Source: Pedobacter sp. BS3 (GTDB taxonomy: Bacteria; Bacteroidota; Bacteroidia; Sphingobacteriales; Sphingobacteriaceae). Taken from it: a stretch of DNA of 64,000 bases. Both the position numbers and the translations under genes were made by a program. The notes under the pieces were generated by a model. The model was not told the origin of the DNA and searched no databases. It saw only the letters and a program-made list of their open reading frames with translations. The stretch covers positions 62,001-126,000 of the forward strand of contig NZ_VTRT01000002.1 of NCBI RefSeq assembly GCF_008274585.1. Reading direction: 5' to 3'. Below are positions 42,896-50,005 of this stretch, piece by piece (position 1 is the stretch's first letter; the number at the start of each line of letters is the position of its first letter).

Positions 42896-43039
42896 TTATT
42901 TGGTGAAAAAATTATTTAGCAGTATTGTCGCTATCAGCAGAACAAATGCAATGATGATCATGGCTGATAAGATTGCTCCGTTTCGTTCTTCCCCGGGCCG
43001 CTTGCCCTGAGGATAGAAGTCCCAATCCTCATCGTTCAT
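42896..43039 (-). CDS. small membrane protein
   Basis: 47 residues from MNDEDWDFYPQG (ATG at 43039): acidic N-terminus and one transmembrane helix (ILSAMIIIAFVLLIATILL). Overlaps the next upstream gene by 4 nt. Function unknown. Confidence 0.55.
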   Translation of the reverse strand: MNDEDWDFYPQGKRPGEERNGAILSAMIIIAFVLLIATILLNNFFTK

Positions 43040-43221
43040 ATTGTTGCGAAATAGAAGATTAAAAATCCGATCAGAATGAAGGCTATCCATACCAGAAAGG
43101 CCTTTGCTATTTTGATAACCGCAGCCTTAATTTCATCGGCCTGGCTAACCTTAAATTTGTTTTCTGTTTCCTCACCCCTGGTACTGATCCGGTAGTGAAG
43201 TGCGTAATGATTATCGCTCAT
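43036..43221 (-). CDS. small membrane protein
   Basis: 61 residues from MSDNHYALHYRIST (ATG at 43221) with a C-terminal transmembrane helix (FLVWIAFILIGFLIFYFA). Overlaps the following small membrane protein gene by 4 nt. Function unknown. Confidence 0.55.
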   Translation of the reverse strand: MSDNHYALHYRISTRGEETENKFKVSQADEIKAAVIKIAKAFLVWIAFILIGFLIFYFATI

Positions 43222-43222
43222 G

Positions 43223-43456
43223 TTATCCTGCCTTTTCAAGTTCAAACTTTAAATCAGCTTCCATCTCAGCCACAAGATCATCGTACCCTCTCTTTTTAGC
43301 TATCTCAATCCACGATTGAGCGGCTGAGTCTACAGTAGCATGATCAAACATATTCCTGATGGTGTGTCTGATCATCTCTTCCAGGTGCTGTTTGTTCTCA
43401 TCGACCATTCGGTCAAGCTGCTGCTTGAAGTAATCTGTGTTATTCGTAATCAGCAT
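43223..43456 (-). CDS. hypothetical early phage protein
   Basis: 77 residues, helical (YFKQQLDRMVDENKQHLEEM and onward). Overlaps the upstream Cys-rich gene by 17 nt. No family recognised. Confidence 0.5.
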   Translation of the reverse strand: MLITNNTDYFKQQLDRMVDENKQHLEEMIRHTIRNMFDHATVDSAAQSWIEIAKKRGYDDLVAEMEADLKFELEKAG

Positions 43457-43643
43457 CTTCTACCTCCTCTCTTTCGGGAATGTGTCCATAGTCGTTTTTT
43501 TCGTCGAAAATGTCCCGGCATGAGTCTGTACAAAACCGGTGATTGAACCGCAGGTAATAATTGTGCGGATTGATCTTGCCACCACAGGTATAGCAGTGGG
43601 TAAGATCGTGGTCGATAAGAGATTTTTTACTCATATTTGTCAT
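43440..43643 (-). CDS. small zinc-finger-like protein
   Basis: 67 residues with CYTCGGKI and later RFCTDSCRDIF, a four-Cys treble-clef or FCS-like pattern. C-terminus acidic. Met4 is an alternative start. Confidence 0.6.
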   Translation of the reverse strand: MTNMSKKSLIDHDLTHCYTCGGKINPHNYYLRFNHRFCTDSCRDIFDEKNDYGHIPEREEVEDADYE

Positions 43644-43691
43644 GGCTTGAATTGATAATTGTGATCGATTATTTTATTCAGGTACATTTGT

Positions 43692-43883
43692 TTAAAGGGC
43701 TTTGGCCCGGGCCGGTAGCTGGTAACTACCGGCTTTTTGTTTTCTTATCCTCGCATTATGCTGTTCAATAAATGCTCTTTTTAATGCAGCCAGGTATTCC
43801 GGATCCTTGTGTAAAGGCAGTTTAGCTGCTGGCTTCTCAACCGGCATCTCCTCTTCATCCTGTATCCAGTCTACGTATAGCAT
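43692..43883 (-). CDS. small hypothetical early protein
   Basis: 63 residues, acidic N-terminus (MLYVDWIQDEEEMPVEKPAA) and basic C-terminus. The repeated leader word (43681-43694) overlaps its stop region and lies upstream of the next gene. Confidence 0.5.
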   Translation of the reverse strand: MLYVDWIQDEEEMPVEKPAAKLPLHKDPEYLAALKRAFIEQHNARIRKQKAGSYQLPARAKAL

Positions 43884-44099
43884 CTATGCGGTAACCCTGG
43901 ATGTGTACTCAATACCTTTAAGGGCTTTAATTATCCGCCTTGCTTCACCGATAACTTTGGGATTATAATTTGATTTAATCCTGGTTAGCTCATTGTTTAT
44001 GGTGCTGCGGTTAATTCCGGTAGTTTCATGAATCAGGGCGGCCAGGTTTCGCGGCCCGTTCTCCCTGAAAAAAACTAACTCATCTGCTTCGACTTTCAT
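43884..44099 (-). CDS. first early gene, helix-turn-helix-like regulator
   Basis: 71 residues from MKVEADELVFFREN (ATG at 44099); the longer frame to 44168 would run through the operator. The middle (LAALIHETTGINRSTINNEL) resembles a helix-turn-helix. As the first gene behind the early promoter and opposite the repressor, it is in the usual place of a Cro-type protein. Confidence 0.62.
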   Translation of the reverse strand: MKVEADELVFFRENGPRNLAALIHETTGINRSTINNELTRIKSNYNPKVIGEARRIIKALKGIEYTSRVTA

Positions 44100-44137
44100 T
44101 TGATACTCTATATTTGTGTTGAACTGATTTGTTGAAA

Positions 44138-44169
44138 CAAATATAATGTAGAAAATTCTACATATCAAA
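44138..44169 (-). promoter_or_regulatory. early lytic promoter with operator in the spacer
   Basis: On the minus strand TTTG (44169-44166) and TATATTTG (44145-44138) are the Bacteroidota -33 and -7 elements with a 20-nt spacer. The perfect 16-bp palindrome TGTAGAAAATTCTACA (44147-44162) fills the spacer. Repressor bound there would block the promoter. Confidence 0.8.
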
Positions 44170-44183
44170 TTGATATTAATAGA

Positions 44184-44256
44184 TTTTTCTACACAATCTC
44201 ACAACTATTTGATTTTCAACCTATAAATTTTTAAAATGGATTTAGAAAATTCTACA
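44184..44256 (+). promoter_or_regulatory. additional repressor operator sites
   Basis: TTTAGAAAATTCTACA (44241-44256) matches the main operator with one difference and lies over codons 2-7 of the repressor gene. TTTTTCTACACAATCT (44185-44200) shares the right half and the extension CTACACAATCT. Together these suggest cooperative binding and autoregulation. Confidence 0.65.
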
Positions 44257-44640
44257 CAATCTGATAGACTCATACAGTATATTGAATACAAAGGCTATTC
44301 GTTCAGAAAGGCTGAAAGATTATTAGGCTTAGGTAACGGTACCATAGGCAAACTAAAAGGTGAGTTAAAGCCTATAATTGTAGATGCGATAGTAAATACA
44401 TTCCCGGATATAAATAGGAGATGGTTGGAAACTGGAGAAGGAGATTTAGAGAAGCCGCCAGGCTCTACTGGATCAGACAGGGATGAGCTCATTAAAACCC
44501 AGAGAGATTTTATAGAAAATCTAAAAAATGACAAAATGGAGCTCAAGGCGGAAAATCAGGCCCTGAAGGAAGAAATAAGGAGTTTGAGAAGACAACTGGA
44601 AGAGCTGCAACCTAATGTAAATGCCAGCCGTGCGGGTTAA
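44236..44640 (+). CDS. CI-like repressor with coiled coil
   Basis: 134 residues. The N-terminal DNA-binding domain has YIEYKGYSFRKAERLLGLGN, GTIGKLKGELKPIIV and TFPDINRRWLETGEG, a pattern shared by small Bacteroidota phage repressors with an LLGLGNGTIGK helix-turn-helix. The C-terminus is a coiled coil (ELKAENQALKEEIRSLRRQL). No peptidase domain is present, so induction would not be LexA-like. Divergent from the early operon. Confidence 0.78.
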   Translation: MDLENSTQSDRLIQYIEYKGYSFRKAERLLGLGNGTIGKLKGELKPIIVDAIVNTFPDINRRWLETGEGDLEKPPGSTGSDRDELIKTQRDFIENLKNDKMELKAENQALKEEIRSLRRQLEELQPNVNASRAG

Positions 44641-44692
44641 AGGTTGTGTATATTAATAAAGATATTATAATTTAGCTTAAAATTTACATGCT

Positions 44693-45148
44693 ATGAGAAA
44701 ATTTTTACTTATTGCATTTATCGCTGTAGCAGCTACAGCCTGCAAAAAAGATAAAGATGATAGTCCTTCAGATCTGCTTATCGGCACCTGGGTGCAAACA
44801 AAATTCAAAGTCGATTATTATGACGAGAATGACCAGATTAAAATTAGTGAGAGTGATGAGGATGTGTCTTATTTAAAATTTGATGGTTCTAATTGCCAGG
44901 GAACCTCAGGTAGTGGTAACACGGATAATTCAGCTTACACCATTACAAGTGAAAACGGTAAGAAATATATCAGCTTTGCTAACCCTGAATTTTCAGATTT
45001 TCCAAAATTTGAGATTACCACACTAACTAAATCAAGTCTTGTATTTAAGGTTGAGAGACCACATGAAGTATACCTATACGAAGACACTAATGTTTCATGG
45101 GAGTCTGAAAAGGCAGTCTATACAGCTGAATATACTAAACAACAATGA
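44693..45148 (+). CDS. lipoprotein, candidate lysogenic conversion gene
   Basis: 151 residues: signal peptide with lipobox ATAC (Cys17) followed by KKDKDD, then a beta-rich domain with the LLIGTWVQTKFKVDYYD start of lipocalin-like lipoproteins. The gene is on the plus strand next to the repressor, so it could be expressed in the lysogen and alter the cell surface. Overlaps the next gene by ATGA. Confidence 0.7.
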   Translation: MRKFLLIAFIAVAATACKKDKDDSPSDLLIGTWVQTKFKVDYYDENDQIKISESDEDVSYLKFDGSNCQGTSGSGNTDNSAYTITSENGKKYISFANPEFSDFPKFEITTLTKSSLVFKVERPHEVYLYEDTNVSWESEKAVYTAEYTKQQ

Positions 45149-45345
45149 TTGTTATTGCCGGCATAATTGTTTTAATAGCTGTAGCCTGGTTCTGGATGAG
45201 ATGGATCCGGAGCTTGTATGTTTTAATATGGAGTAAGGTCAGGTTAAGAAAAGCCAGGAAGCATTACCGGCAAATACATGAGAAGTATATCCTGGATGAG
45301 AGCCATAGAGCGAAGCTGATAGCCCTAAAAAATCTTTATAAATGA
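45145..45345 (+). CDS. small membrane protein of the conversion operon
   Basis: 66 residues: N-terminal transmembrane helix (MIVIAGIIVLIAVAWFWMRW) and a basic cytoplasmic tail. Overlaps both neighbours by four bases, pointing to translational coupling. Function unknown. Confidence 0.62.
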   Translation: MIVIAGIIVLIAVAWFWMRWIRSLYVLIWSKVRLRKARKHYRQIHEKYILDESHRAKLIALKNLYK

Positions 45346-45503
45346 GCGCTTTAAAAAAAATAATAGCTGACCGGCTGACTGACTGGGAGTCAGAAATCGG
45401 AAGCGAAAAAGCCGCTTTAAAGCTCAAAATAGCTGGTTTAGATAATAAAAGACCTTTGGACGAGGGTTCGAATCCCTCCGGCTCCACCACACGGGGCAAA
45501 TGA
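45342..45503 (+). CDS. attR-spanning ORF, N-terminus of integrase in the excised phage
   Basis: 53 codons starting MSALKKIIADRLTDWESEIG, running through attR and stopping in host DNA (TGA at 45501-45503). It overlaps the membrane-protein gene by ATGA. In the circular phage the same frame crosses the att core and continues straight into int (…SNPSGST-FKQLIVSR-MKML…), for 474 residues. So in the prophage this is the truncated 5' part of int. Confidence 0.7.
   Translation: MSALKKIIADRLTDWESEIGSEKAALKLKIAGLDNKRPLDEGSNPSGSTTRGK
45455..45487 (+). other. attR
   Basis: Second copy of the 33-bp ssrA 3'-end core, identical to 6524-6556. The native acceptor end ACCA and the ssrA terminator follow directly in host DNA. 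Confidence 0.95.
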
Positions 45504-45530
45504 AATTCAGTTTCATTTGCCCACTTTTTT
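45494..45530 (+). terminator. original ssrA terminator, displaced by the prophage
   Basis: GGGCAAATGAAA (45494-45505) and TTTCATTTGCCC (45511-45522) form a perfect 12-bp stem with a 5-nt loop, then AC and six T. It now stands 39 kb from the tmRNA gene and instead ends the conversion operon. Confidence 0.9.
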
Positions 45531-45966
45531 GACTTCATCGAAGTAATAGATCTTATTGTATGGCATCAATAGGCATCCTGCAAAATAGTCTGCTTCTAAT
45601 TCGATTGGATCGCTCTTACTGATGTCCGTAATTGAACCATGTGGTTCCAATACCATTTTGCAAACCAATACGATGTTCGTTTATATAATAGTGGGCAATT
45701 TCATGAGCCAGACTAAATCTTCCCCCGGTAGTATCTAAACTGTTCCTTCGGTCGATATTAAGGTAAATATGAAATTCTCCTTCATCGAAAACCAGCATCC
45801 TATCAAAGAAATTCTCATAATGGTCAATATAGAGGTTGATCTGCTCAAATTCAACGATCAAATCAAGTTCGGTTACATTCTTAACTGAAAATTGGGCTGA
45901 AACGAAATCCGCTATCCTACTCAGTTCCTTTTTCCGATGATCCGCTATTTTCTTTTGATCTTCCAT
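45513..45966 (-). pseudogene. frameshifted ImmA/IrrE-type metallopeptidase
   Basis: The frame from 45966 carries FSLAHEIAHYYINEHRIGLQ with the zinc motif HExxH, then ends early at GHQ (45616). A second frame continues with GSITDISKSDPIELEADYFA and GCLLMPYNKIYYF, the expected downstream part with the third zinc-ligand Glu. A shift of one base near 45650 would join them. Such proteases cleave phage-type repressors. Probably a remnant of another mobile element. Confidence 0.75.
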
Positions 45967-46269
45967 CCTGGTTCTTCTTCATTTTGTCCAAAATATATTG
46001 TGGAATTGTCGACCCCTTTCCGGCAACCATTTTCAAAGGAATAATATCTTTTCCTCTGCCTCTTTTTTTAAGGGTATTATCCGAGTTTTCAATGTTCCTT
46101 TGAAAATCTTATCGAAATTAACTTGAAAATCAGAAACATCTTCCGATTCATCTGGATAAAGTTTATCAAAACGAGCCAACTCAAGCTCATTCCGTGGAAA
46201 CAAAAATCCAGTGGAAGCCAACCATTCGGTTATGTTTTAAGGAGTGATATGTAATTTATTTTGAGCCAT
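45917..46269 (-). pseudogene. decayed partner gene upstream of the ImmA-type remnant
   Basis: From ATG 46269 the frame reads MAQNKLHITP, hits TAA (46239-46237), then continues NITEWLASTGFLFPRNELEL and onward to LKTRIIPLK. A frameshift near 46060 leads into DIIPLKMVAGKGSTIPQYIL and onward to a stop at 45917. One nonsense and one frameshift mutation thus break one gene. No family recognised. Confidence 0.65.
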
Positions 46270-46459
46270 AAATAATAATTAAATTTATTATTTCAATAGA
46301 TTTACCCCTTCTTTTGGATATTTTAGATGCTGAAAATAAAGCATTTCAGCTGTAAAATTTATGCTAATAAGACAACAGGTAGTTTGTTATATTTGTTTTC
46401 TATAAAGTGTTGATATTGGGCTTGGATGTTGATTAAAGTAAAAATTATTAATTTTAGCA

Positions 46460-47064
46460 TTGGCAAAGGGTAAAGAACTTTCTGGATATTGGACTGCTTT
46501 TGTAGAAGAAGGGGTGAGGATGCTTTTTATAAATTATATACCCATTATCATGACTATTTTACCTATCTGGGCCTGCGTAAAAATGTAAATTCTGTAAAAG
46601 TTAAAGACTGTATAAATGACCTTTTTCTATACCTCTTTGAAAAGAGAGAAAAACTGGTTAATGTTGCAGACCACCACAATTATCTGGTAACGGCCTTTGT
46701 TAGAAAATTGTTTAAAAAAGAGCATTTGAGCATTGCTGAAGAACTCGAAGCTTTAAATTTATCAGATGTGCCTTTCCTTCCATCTGTGGAAACCGAATTT
46801 ATAGTTCAAAATACAAAAACACATATATCGGCGCTGCTCAAAAAACATATCGACAGGCTATCCCATAGCCAGGCCCAGATGATATACCAAAAATTTTATA
46901 TAGGGCTTTCTTATGAAGAAATTTCCATCTCAAATGGAATTAGTGTGAAAACTGCTTATAATACGATATATAATGCAGTAGAAAAACTCAAAAAAGTTGT
47001 TGGTAAAGAATATCTGGAAGCATTATTGGCAATTACCCTTTTAGGATTGACATTTATTTTTTAA
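46460..47064 (+). pseudogene. ECF-type sigma factor, probably frameshifted
   Basis: The intact part from 46489 has a region-2-like block (EDAFYKLYTHYHDYFTYLGL, CINDLFLYLFEKREKL) and a region-4 helix-turn-helix (LSYEEISISNGISVKTAYNT). Its first codons (MDCFCRRRG) look wrong. In the other frame the DNA upstream reads AKGKELSGYWTAFVEEG, the expected N-terminus, joined near 46511-46516 by a GT excess. The start would then be TTG at 46460. Either a pseudogene or a sequencing indel. Confidence 0.6.
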
Positions 47065-47167
47065 AAAAATATAGGTAAAATTTCCTGTGTGCTGCTCTTT
47101 TATATCTAGAAATGAAGATTAATGAACAAAAATAGGTTAGAGAAAAATAAAGTATTTTTAATTTTAA
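47065..47167. other. short AT-rich spacer
   Basis: Nothing recognised between the sigma factor and the transposase remnant. Confidence 0.4.
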
Positions 47168-47628
47168 TAATCGGCCGAGATCGTGCTGCCATCACAGAAG
47201 TAGTTCTCCATTCTGATGTAACCATGATCCATTAAAAACAAAAGCATCTGCTGAAATAGCTGTTTTATTGCTTCCTTTGCCTTTGAACTGCGAAAGTTAT
47301 TGATTGTTCGGAAATCAGGTCGGCTCATGCCCGATAACCACATAAAGTGAATATCCTGCCGAAAAGATTTAGCTATCTTACGCCCGTATAGATTTTTACA
47401 CTGTAAGCATACAGTAGTAGCTTCAACAGCATCCGCGGATGATAAGCTGTCGTTCCTCCGCCTTTGTATTGGTTTATCAGACCGCTGATGTCCAGCGAAT
47501 CCACTACCCGGTTAACTACTCTTACCAGGATCATGTCCCCCGATTAACTCACCTAACGAAGGAGGCAATAATAGAATTTGTTACGGCTGGTAACGTTTGA
47601 ATTGTGCTGAACTTTGTATCTTAGCCAT
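47168..47628 (-). pseudogene. IS1182-like transposase remnant
   Basis: From ATG 47628 it reads MAKIQSSAQFKRYQP then a stop. It continues in frame with ILLLPPSLGELIGGHDP, then after a shift VRVVNRVVDSLDISGLINQY, KGGGTTAYHPRMLLKLLLYA, GRKIAKSFRQDIHFMWLSGM and MENYFCDGSTISADY. This is the N-terminal part of an IS1182-family transposase; the catalytic C-terminal half is gone. Confidence 0.8.
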
Positions 47629-47948
47629 ATAGTAAATTTCTTTCGCACTTAAATTTACCAAACAGCCGCTACTTTTTCAAGCAACGGCTGTAATTTTTAT
47701 TCCCTTTTTGGTCAGCCCTCCCAACTATCAAACTCAAAACTATGTACAGCACTGCCCCACTCTATCTAAACCGGATGGCAGCGGATACCGGCCTGTGACT
47801 AAGGCCTTGCAGGCGTATGAGCGTACAGCCGGACTACCGGAACCCATCATTACAGAACCCTGCTTTTCTAAAACCCTCCGGACTAACAGTTTATAACGGG
47901 TAAGCCGATAACCGCAAAAAAATGTAACTTTGCCGCAAATTTTAACCC
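47629..47948. other. gene-free region upstream of purB
   Basis: Contains a 6-bp-stem hairpin CAGCCG/CGGCTG (47663-47668 with 47685-47690), possibly the end of the old insertion sequence, and the purB promoter at 47925-47932. The 62-codon ORF at 47708 shows no coding features. Confidence 0.5.
47925..47932 (+). promoter_or_regulatory. purB promoter -7 element
   Basis: TAACTTTG is an exact TAnnTTTG match, 16 bp before the purB ATG. Confidence 0.65.
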
Positions 47949-49292
47949 ATGAATGTTTCTGCTCTATATGCCATTACCCCTATTGATGGCCGTTACCGGA
48001 ATACTACACAGGAGTTATCTGCCTATTTTTCTGAAGCGGCATTGATAGAATACCGTGTGTATATTGAAATTGAGTATTTTATTGCACTTTGCGAGCTGCC
48101 TTTACCACAGCTAAGCCATTTTGATAAGAGCTGTTACGCCGACTTACGGAAGATCTACGAGCGTTTTCACCAGGACGATGCAGAACGTGTGAAAAGTATT
48201 GAAAAAACTACCAATCACGATGTAAAAGCGGTTGAATATTTCATCAAGGAGAAATTTGATGCGCTGGGTTTGGCGCAGTATAAAGAGTTCATTCACTTCG
48301 GGCTGACATCGCAGGATATTAACAATACCGCTATACCTCATTCGTTTAAGCTGGCTATTGAGAAAACGTATCTGCCGGCCATTAATGAGCTTCGTGCCGC
48401 CTTACAGAAGCTGGCTAACGAGTGGGCCGGTATTCCCTTGCTGGCGCATACACATGGTCAGCCGGCTTCGCCAACACGCCTGGGCAAAGAGATCATGGTA
48501 TTTATTGAGCGGCTGGATAACCAGCTAAACCTGCTTAACCATATCCCGTTTTCGGCAAAGTTTGGCGGTGCAACCGGCAATTTCAATGCGCACCATATTG
48601 CTTATCCGGAAATAGACTGGGTAATATTCGGGAACAACTTTGTAAACAAGAATTTAAAGCTAAACCGCTCGCAATACACCACGCAGATTGAGCATTACGA
48701 TAATTTTGCGGCTCATTGCGATGCGCTGAAACGTATTAATAATATCCTGCTTGATTTAGACCGCGACATGTGGACGTATATCTCCATGAACTATTTCAAG
48801 CAGAAAATAAAGGCAGGGGAAGTAGGCTCATCGGCTATGCCGCATAAGGTTAACCCGATAGATTTTGAGAACTCTGAAGGTAACCTGGGACTGGCCAACG
48901 CCATGTTTGAGCATCTGGCAGCCAAGCTGCCGGTTTCGCGTTTACAGCGTGACCTGACCGACTCAACCGTATTAAGAAATATTGGCGTACCTTTGGCGTA
49001 TACGCTTATTGCGATAAAGTCAACCTTGCGGGGATTGAACAAGCTGCTGCTGAATGAGGCTGCCATAAACCGCGATCTGGAAGATAACTGGGCTGTTGTA
49101 GCCGAAGCGATACAAACTATTTTACGCCGCGAAGGCTACCCCAATCCGTACGAAACGCTGAAAGACCTTACCCGTACCCATCAGCAGGTAAACGCACAAA
49201 CCATTGCCGAATTTGTAGATACGCTACAGGTATCAGATAGCGTTAAGGAAGAAATTAAGCGCATTTCACCGGCAAATTATACGGGTGTATAA
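47949..49292 (+). CDS. purB: adenylosuccinate lyase
   Basis: 447 residues of the fumarase/aspartase superfamily. Visible are the TPIDGRYR start, HFGLTSQDINNTA, LLAHTHGQPASPTRLGKE with the catalytic His, and the signature loop GSSAMPHKVNPIDFENSEGN with the catalytic Ser. It splits adenylosuccinate to AMP and SAICAR to AICAR in purine synthesis. Length matches the E. coli-type enzyme. Confidence 0.96.
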   Translation: MNVSALYAITPIDGRYRNTTQELSAYFSEAALIEYRVYIEIEYFIALCELPLPQLSHFDKSCYADLRKIYERFHQDDAERVKSIEKTTNHDVKAVEYFIKEKFDALGLAQYKEFIHFGLTSQDINNTAIPHSFKLAIEKTYLPAINELRAALQKLANEWAGIPLLAHTHGQPASPTRLGKEIMVFIERLDNQLNLLNHIPFSAKFGGATGNFNAHHIAYPEIDWVIFGNNFVNKNLKLNRSQYTTQIEHYDNFAAHCDALKRINNILLDLDRDMWTYISMNYFKQKIKAGEVGSSAMPHKVNPIDFENSEGNLGLANAMFEHLAAKLPVSRLQRDLTDSTVLRNIGVPLAYTLIAIKSTLRGLNKLLLNEAAINRDLEDNWAVVAEAIQTILRREGYPNPYETLKDLTRTHQQVNAQTIAEFVDTLQVSDSVKEEIKRISPANYTGV

Positions 49293-49374
49293 CAGTCATT
49301 GTGATGTAAAACCTGGCAGACAGCACCCGGTACTGACAAATTCTTAATAATTTTGTAGTCTAAAATTTCAGGCA

Positions 49375-49926
49375 ATGACTATAAATGTATATACCGAATC
49401 TACTCCGAACCCGGCAACCATGAAGTTCCTGGTTAATAAGCTGTTAATAAACGGCAGTGTAGATTATCCAACCCGCGAAAGTGCTGAACGGTCGCCTTTT
49501 GCATCAGAATTGTTCAAATTCAGTTTTGTGAATGGCGTGTTCTTTGCCAGCAACTTTGTTACCATTACCAAAACAGATGATACGGACTGGAATGATGTGG
49601 AAGAAATACTGAAAGCCTTTGTAAAGGGTGCTGTTGAATCTGAGCTTGCCATAAAACCCGACGAACAAGCCGAAGCCACACAATTTGAAGGCGATGAAAC
49701 AGAAGTAAAGATACAGCAGATATTACATGATTATGTTCGCCCGGCGGTAGAACAGGACGGCGGCGCTATTCACTACAAATCATTTGACAATGGCGTAGTT
49801 ACCGTAGAGCTCAGAGGTTCCTGCAGCGGCTGTCCGTCATCAACCATTACCTTAAAAGCAGGTATTGAAAGCCTGTTAAAACGTATGGTTCCCGGAGTTA
49901 CTGAAGTAATTTCCGAAGCGATGTAA
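49375..49926 (+). CDS. NifU-family Fe-S scaffold (Nfu type)
   Basis: 183 residues with two domains: an N-terminal Nfu domain (TESTPNPATMKFLVNKLL) and a C-terminal NifU-like domain (VRPAVEQDGGAIHYKSFDNG) with the cluster motif GSCSGCPSS. It carries iron-sulfur clusters to target enzymes. Ends before a shared terminator. Confidence 0.9.
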   Translation: MTINVYTESTPNPATMKFLVNKLLINGSVDYPTRESAERSPFASELFKFSFVNGVFFASNFVTITKTDDTDWNDVEEILKAFVKGAVESELAIKPDEQAEATQFEGDETEVKIQQILHDYVRPAVEQDGGAIHYKSFDNGVVTVELRGSCSGCPSSTITLKAGIESLLKRMVPGVTEVISEAM

Positions 49927-49950
49927 ATTCAAATCCCAAGTTTATACCAT

Positions 49951-49982
49951 AAAAAAGCCACTCTAATCAGAGTGGCTTTTTT
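49951..49982. terminator. bidirectional terminator
   Basis: AAAAAAGCCACTCT and AGAGTGGCTTTTTT form a perfect 14-bp stem with a 4-nt loop, between the convergent Nfu and OmpA-family genes. Confidence 0.93.
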
Positions 49983-50005
49983 ATTCAGCAATGTAGGTTA
50001 CACTT

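Larger units (their letters stand above)
6524..45487. mobile_element. complete temperate siphophage-like prophage in ssrA
   Basis: A segment of about 39 kb is bounded by a perfect 33-bp direct repeat of the ssrA 3' end. It contains integrase, repressor, early, replication, packaging, head, tail and lysis genes, mostly in one minus-strand direction. A tape measure gene and no contractile-sheath gene suggest a non-contractile long tail. All main structural frames are open, apart from one probable programmed frameshift, so the element looks intact. Confidence 0.93.

Noticed and set aside
47708-47896. 62-codon plus-strand ORF before purB
   Set aside because: Composition looks random, no promoter or conserved motif, and it lies in a decayed insertion-sequence region.
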